NCBI GenBank assembly: GCA_035772405.1
Contig: JAYKKM010000123.1
Coordinates: 3,199,501-3,263,500, forward strand
DNA from: Chrysogorgia sp. JL179-B06
Taxonomy: Eukaryota; Cnidaria; Anthozoa; Scleralcyonacea; Chrysogorgiidae
Length of the DNA: 64,000 nucleotides
Direction of reading: 5' to 3'
The first letter of the stretch is position 1; each line of letters starts with the position of its first letter. The notes beneath the pieces were generated by a model, which saw only the letters and a list, made by a program, of their open reading frames with translations, was not told the origin of the DNA and did no database searches. Both the position numbers and the translations under genes were made by a program. Shown here piece after piece: positions 59,410 to 64,000 of this stretch.

Positions 59410-61147
59410 TTACTTGGGAGTTCCTTAATCTTCTCCATGTCTTTAAGTAAAAATGTTGTTTCATCTGGGTGAGAAGTATTGATAAATTGAACTTCACGAG
59501 ATGATCTTCTTAAAGACATTTGCATAACTAAATATACAGCCTCCTGTGCACTTATTTCAACAGCATTTAGAAATTTATTGCCAATATGTCTGACTCTGTT
59601 CATAATATTCCTATTGCCCTCTTTTGCTTCTTCACAAGCTTTTCGCAATAACTTACTCATTCCTCTTTGACCTTTTGTAATATATGAAAGAATATAAACA
59701 GCACAAGCATAAGGGTCTAATATATACTGAATGTCCATATTTGCACGCCAAGCTTTCAGTAAATTTGCATTGTAAGAATTTATTCTAATCTCAGTTGGGG
59801 ATCGTTTAAGTAGTAGAGTATCACGTTTAAGAGAAAGCCCAATGGCCTTTACATATTGTTTTTCAGATAAATCTAACTTTTCAAGTAATTCAGTAAAGCT
59901 GAGTGATTCATCTGTTTTCAGGGAATCTAATGAACTATGGATTCTTTCTAAATCATTATTTAATGCAACTGCAATGTCTTCTTCTAAATCAATTTCGGAT
60001 AGAGGTTGTAAAATCATTGTTCTTGGCATTGGAGGTAAAGGAAAATTAAACCTACATATTTTGTTACCCTTTTTCTTACACGTTTAGAGTGCCTATGTCT
60101 CTGTAAATTTACTAGATCACCTAAATCGTCAGAGTCAGCTTTACATGTCGTATAACTATCTACAAATTTAGCAATGTCATCAATAGAATCAATACCATAC
60201 TCAGGAGCATTTTTTATCCAGAATAAACCATGTATATGTGGTGATCCACGTTGTTGGAATTCAACTCGATAGAAAAAATCAACAACTTCACCAATTGGAT
60301 TAAGTGAGCTTTTGATAAAATTGTGAAGAAACAATTGCACCATGTGTTCAAAATTTCTTGCACATGTTACTGGATCTTTCTGTATTAAATCTGACTTCTT
60401 CTGCCAAGTCATTTCTTTTATCTCATTATCAGTGTATTCTTTCTTATCAACAAGACGACCAAGGATTTTAAGTAAATGCACCCATCTAGTTTCTGCAGCT
60501 GAGAATGAACAAAACCAGGTTGGTTTACCAAGTTGACGAATCATTGCAAATAAGTCTTTTTTACACCTTTCAAAATAAGGAGGCGAGCCTCGCAAATTTC
60601 ATCTAAATTAATTAGCTTATTAACAGAATTTTCATATTTTAAATCTCCAGCTGTATATGTTTTACCTTTGGTTTTACACTTACGCAATGACAATGTTGCA
60701 CTTCCTTGAATTTGTTTTATCTGTAGCTTTTTTAATTTGTAAAAAATGTTTGGCACACTCTGTGCAACTCTTCGATCTTTACTACGTAACTCCCACTTAC
60801 AAATTGTACTATAGTGAACTGGCACAAGTCTTTCACTGTTATCAGATCGACGTTTGCCACAGTATATACTAGGAAAAGAAAGAAACTCTGAATCTTTGTC
60901 AATAAATATACTAAGTGGTCTATTTCCTTCGCCTGGTGCAAAACTGATTATATTATCACCATGTTGTGTCATGTCAGGTTCTTGTAATAAAGTATCCATC
61001 ACACCTGATGAATGTTCAATTTCTTCACACCATTCATCATCTGTATCATTGTCAATCAAGTCATCAGTTTTGCAGTTTTGTGTTGCTATATTATTTTCTT
61101 TTTCTTGAATTTTTTGTATACTATCTGATTTTTCTGAATTTGTTTTG
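59406..61147 (-). pseudogene. Helentron Rep (HUH nuclease) region
   Basis: Frames 61147-60541, 60595-60014 and 60029-59406 overlap and form one Rep region interrupted by single-base shifts. Key parts are 'RGSPPYFERCKKDLFAMIRQLGKP', 'FSAAETRW', the HUH box in 'RGSPHIHGLFWI' (about 60250), the Cys box 'CKKKGNKICRFNFP' after a shift near 60085, and the two-tyrosine motif C-A-V-Y-I-L-S-Y-I-T-K (about 59700). These would nick DNA and start rolling-circle transposition. One shift is repaired by one more A (A3 to A4) at about 60085, another by one more T at the 59406/59409 join. Confidence 0.87.
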
Positions 61148-62617
61148 TTAATAAACTCTGACCACTCTTCTTTTATTTACATCTAGGTTGGGTAGCCAAC
61201 TATCCGATACTTGTACTCCCTCATTTTTAAACAAATCACTTGTATTCACTAAATATCGAGCTGCTTCTAGAACTTTAGCTGGTCTAATATTCTGAAATTG
61301 ATAATGATGTTTGTAACTAAGACGCCTTTTAAGTTTGATTGGTATTGTTTGTGATTCATTTATTGGTCTTGGTAGAATGCTAACTGTTGAATTAACATCA
61401 GCAGGTACATTAACAATATTGCCGTGAATACTTAACTGACCTCCACTAGGTAATTCTCGCAGTTGCATGAAGGGAATTCTTGGCGAAATTAGTCTTTCCT
61501 CAAGGGGGTTAAATTTTGTAAAGCAATTGGCTTATTTGGAAAAGACATTTTGTTAGCCTTTGCACAACTTGGGAGCTTACCAGTTTTCAAGTTAGAGTGA
61601 CATGTAGAACAAATCCATTCTGTGTCATCAATACTTTTAACAACAGTAACACATGACGTAAGTATTTCTTTGGAACATAATTTGTACATAGTAGGATTGC
61701 ATTTTGTGACAGATGACTTATACCATAATTTATCACAACAAGTACAAATATATTCTGGGCCAATACTGATGTTACTGTGGAATAATGCTATACTGTCAGA
61801 CATAGTCAAGTGAGACCTGGGTTTAGAATCAACCTTGCCATGTTTATTAGTATCAACATCATAATGGTTATTATTTAACCTCTTACATTTTAGCACATCT
61901 GATTTATTTGTATTCTCTGATAATTTTCGTTTGAGGTACTTATTTTTTTGAGATTTGTTAACTCTTTCAGGATTTAATTTCTCAGGGTTTGATTGTTTAT
62001 ATTTAGTAACTGCTTTTTTCATGGATTCTTTTATTTTCTCAGGGTTTGATTGTATATATTTAGTAACTGCTTTTTTCATGGATTCTTTTATTTTCTCAGG
62101 GTTTGATTGTATATATTTAGTAACTGCTTTTTCCATGGATTCTTTTATTTTCTCAGGGTTTGATTGTTTATATTTAGCAACTGCTTTTTCCATGGATTAT
62201 TTTACTTTCTCAGGGTTTGATTGTTTATATTTAGTAGCTGCTTTTCTCATGGATTATTTTACTTTCTCAGGGTTTGATTGTTTATATTTAGTAGCTGCTT
62301 TTCTCATGGATTCTTTTGCTTTCTCAGGGTTTGACTGTTTATATTTGGTAACTGCTTTTCTCATGGATTCTTTTACTTTCTCAGGGTTTGATTGTTTATA
62401 TTTTGAAATTGCTTTTCTCATGGATCCTTTAAGTTTCTCAGGGTTTGATTGTTTATATGTAGTATTTGATTTTTTAGAAGATTCTTTAACTTTCTCAGGA
62501 TTTGATTGTCTATATGTTATACTTGATTTTCTATAAGATTATTTAACTTTATCAGGATTTAATTGTTTGTATGTTGCATTGGCTTTTTGCAAAGATTCCT
62601 TTTTTCTTTCATTTTCG
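61148..62617 (-). pseudogene. Helentron N-terminal region: 19-aa repeats and zinc-binding segment
   Basis: From 62617 to about 61965 a 57-bp unit (19 residues, consensus like SNPEKIKESMRKAVTKYIQ) repeats 11-12 times. Then come a Cys-rich segment ('ICTCCDKLWYKSSV', 'WICSTCHSNLKTGKLP') and 'NKPIALQNL', a common lead-in to Rep. Identical GAA-to-TAA nonsense changes occur in three repeat units (62197, 62254, 62539). A C-run indel at about 61501 and an A-run indel near 61172 break the frame. Confidence 0.82.
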
Positions 62618-63299
62618 TTATTTTCTACATTGATTATCCATCCTCCTTTTCCTCATGTATTCTCTCATGTAATCATTCCTGGTTTTATTGGATTGAGGTT
62701 TATCTTGACAAACATCACAATTTATAGGGTCACTAGAAACAACAGATGCTTGATTGTTTCTTGTATTGTTATTCAGGTGGGTTTGTTTATCAATTTCAGT
62801 CACATTTCCCAGTACACACTGGTTAATAGGGTTCGTCGAAACATAATGCATTTCATCTAAATGCCCAACATTAATATGTCTTGTATTTCCTGAAGAATAT
62901 ACAGGACGTACAATTGTAGTCTCAGAAAAATTTAGGGCAGTTTCAGTGATATGAATTGTTAAATTATGAGAATTTGCAACTGCCTGTATAATGATATGGT
63001 CAGCCCATGTTCCTTGTCTAGACATACTTTGTAAATAATGCAACCATGACTGTTCAGTATTACTTTCAATAAAGTGTTCTGGAGAGTTTATTAGATGTTG
63101 AATTGCAAGAGCTCGTATTTGTAAATGTTTAGCTTCTGTACCAAAAATTTGGTGACTTACACTACGAAAAAAACAGTTCCCATCACCAATCACATCTACT
63201 GATCTTAATCCTATTTGAGATAGTCTACTTGTTAACAATAACATCGAAAAGTTTGAACGCCGTGTTAAGTTGGAGCATTCTTTTCTTTGCTGGATTAAT
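62618..63299 (-). pseudogene. Helentron OTU cysteine protease domain
   Basis: The open frame 63244-62618 holds 'DVIGDGNCFFRSVSHQIFG' (catalytic Asp and Cys of OTU), 'QSWLHYLQSMSRQGTWADHIIIQAVANS' and the catalytic His in 'HLDEMHYVS'. It is followed by a CDVC segment and the basic start of the repeat region. The stretch 63299-63245 continues from the 2A motif one frame away; one T fewer in the TTTT run near 63249 would join them. OTU domains are typical of Helentrons and may cut ubiquitin chains or process the polyprotein; the role is not proven. Confidence 0.87.
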
Positions 63300-63350
63300 A
63301 GGACCTGGATTTAATTCAATGTCACCACATGTCGTCAGCAAAATCTTGAA
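63300..63350 (-). other. 2A-like ribosome-skipping motif upstream of OTU
   Basis: The minus-strand frame reads …FKILLTTCGDIELNPGP. It contains the full 2A signature D-(V/I)-E-x-N-P-G-P (63323-63300) preceded by the usual hydrophobic stretch and Gly. In 2A sequences the Gly-Pro bond is skipped during translation, releasing the upstream protein. The motif lies between the 212-aa ORF and the OTU domain, one base out of frame with the former at an AAAA run. Confidence 0.8.
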
Positions 63351-63973
63351 GATGTTTTGACTCTTTGTTTATCACATTTACTAGAATTAACAGTTGATAT
63401 GGTTGTATCTCTTAGTTTCAATAATTTGTGTTTTCTCGTTCGTTTAATCTTCTGCAAGTTAAATCCTACTTTGACTTTGTATTTTCCCGTTACATTTTGT
63501 CGGTTTTGAGACATGTTTTTAATGTCTTTCTTCAAATGACACTTGGCTAACTTCCATAACCGCGGAAATGCATTATTTAGACGGTGATAAACGTCTTTTC
63601 TATATCTTATAGAAAGCAAGTCATGCCAGGAAGACGATTTGGGGATCGTATGTTTTATTAGCAATTTGATTTTACGTCTGCTGTGTTTATTTTTTCTCAT
63701 AAAATGAATTACTCTCTTCAATGGTATCCTAGACGGTTCTCGTTCACGTGTTCTGATATGTGATACACTTGTTTGTAATCTATCTCGTCTGTAAAACTGC
63801 ATGAACGTTCGCTTGCTGTTGATATCAATACAAGTATTGTTGTCGATTCTAGTACTAGTTTGATTGACGTATTTGTGTTCAATTGTTTCATAGATATTTG
63901 ATAGATTTTGATAAGCATTTGATAGATTTTGATAAGCATTTGATAAATTTTGATAGTATTCACAATTATCCAC
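63335..63973 (-). CDS. First ORF upstream of the 2A motif, 212 aa, unknown function
   Basis: Starts MDNCEYYQNLSNAYQ with three NAYQNLS-type repeats, then a strongly basic region (FMRKNKHSRRKIKLLIK, SSSWHDLLSIRYRKDVYHRL, FNLQKIKRTRKHKLLKL). No domain is recognised. Basic charge suggests nucleic-acid binding. Its end overlaps the 2A frame; adding one A in AAAA near 63356 would fuse it to the 2A-OTU frame, giving a polyprotein. The start is 27 bases from the window edge, so upstream context is not visible. Confidence 0.6.
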   Translation of the reverse strand: MDNCEYYQNLSNAYQNLSNAYQNLSNIYETIEHKYVNQTSTRIDNNTCIDINSKRTFMQFYRRDRLQTSVSHIRTREREPSRIPLKRVIHFMRKNKHSRRKIKLLIKHTIPKSSSWHDLLSIRYRKDVYHRLNNAFPRLWKLAKCHLKKDIKNMSQNRQNVTGKYKVKVGFNLQKIKRTRKHKLLKLRDTTISTVNSSKCDKQRVKTSSRFC

Positions 63974-64000
63974 CGTGGTGGTCGACCCGTGAATAATTGG

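Noticed and set aside
61955..62536. 193-aa plus-strand frame of 19-residue repeats (FSGFDCLYLVTAFFMDS)
   Set aside because: Antisense of the Helentron 57-bp coding repeat. It is open only because the unit length is a multiple of 3.

Overview
This window looks like AT-rich genomic DNA from an invertebrate metazoan. The evidence is spliced genes with GT..AG introns, symmetric phase 1-1 EGF-like exons, abundant (TA)n microsatellites, and a dense, diverse set of eukaryotic transposable elements: DIRS, RTE, L2/CR1-like LINEs, Penelope-like, Gypsy, Kolobok, Helentron and MITEs. The mix fits a marine invertebrate such as a sponge or cnidarian, but the sequence alone does not fix the taxon. There are no prokaryotic features.

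Layout. 1-6.6 kb: a 32-bp minisatellite, a hammerhead-like relic and a TTAA-flanked element with long inverted repeats. 6.65-14.2 kb: a decayed DIRS-type retroelement (RT, RNase H, tyrosine recombinase) whose recombinase gene is split by a nearly intact 4.0-kb RTE retrotransposon. 14.5-17.3 kb: a Penelope-like element (PLE) with an inverted partial copy, both ends carrying hammerhead-like cores. 17.4-22.1 kb: three exons of a plus-strand host gene encoding YWTD/LDLR-class-B-like propeller segments and a calcium-binding EGF domain. Further EGF exons lie at 39.3 and 47.6 kb, so much of 22-48 kb is probably intron filled with repeats. 22.3-24 kb: a tandem duplication carrying tRNA-Ala-like sequences. 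24.3-32.8 kb: a minus-strand Gypsy element cut in its RNase H region by a 5.2-kb satellite block with higher-order repeat structure. 33.5-36.2 kb: LINE tails, one with an empty-site paralogue at 46.75 kb. 36.2-38.9 kb: a nearly intact minus-strand PLE (RT plus GIY-YIG) with direct and inverted terminal repeats and two hammerhead ribozyme candidates. 39.2-49.96 kb: segmental duplications of an EGF-exon unit (A1, A2) and of a 2,478-bp unit (B1, B2).

49,999-56,152: a complete Kolobok-type DNA transposon with 25-bp perfect TIRs and TTAA target duplication. It carries two convergent spliced genes, both open: a 691-aa DDE transposase (minus) and a 163-aa basic protein of unknown function (plus). 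About 57.2 kb to the window end: a minus-strand Helentron (Helitron2) encoding, 5' to 3', a basic 212-aa ORF, a 2A-like D-I-E-L-N-P-G-P motif, an OTU protease, a 57-bp (19-aa) repeat domain, a zinc-finger region, HUH Rep, a helicase with internal in-frame deletions, and an AP-like endonuclease.

The most interesting signals are the 2A-like motif between the first ORF and the OTU protease of the Helentron, the intact two-gene Kolobok element, and the repeated hammerhead-ribozyme cores in the Penelope-like and small dispersed elements. In several retroelements and in the Helentron, frames break mostly by single-base changes in homopolymers. This is either early decay or sequencing error.
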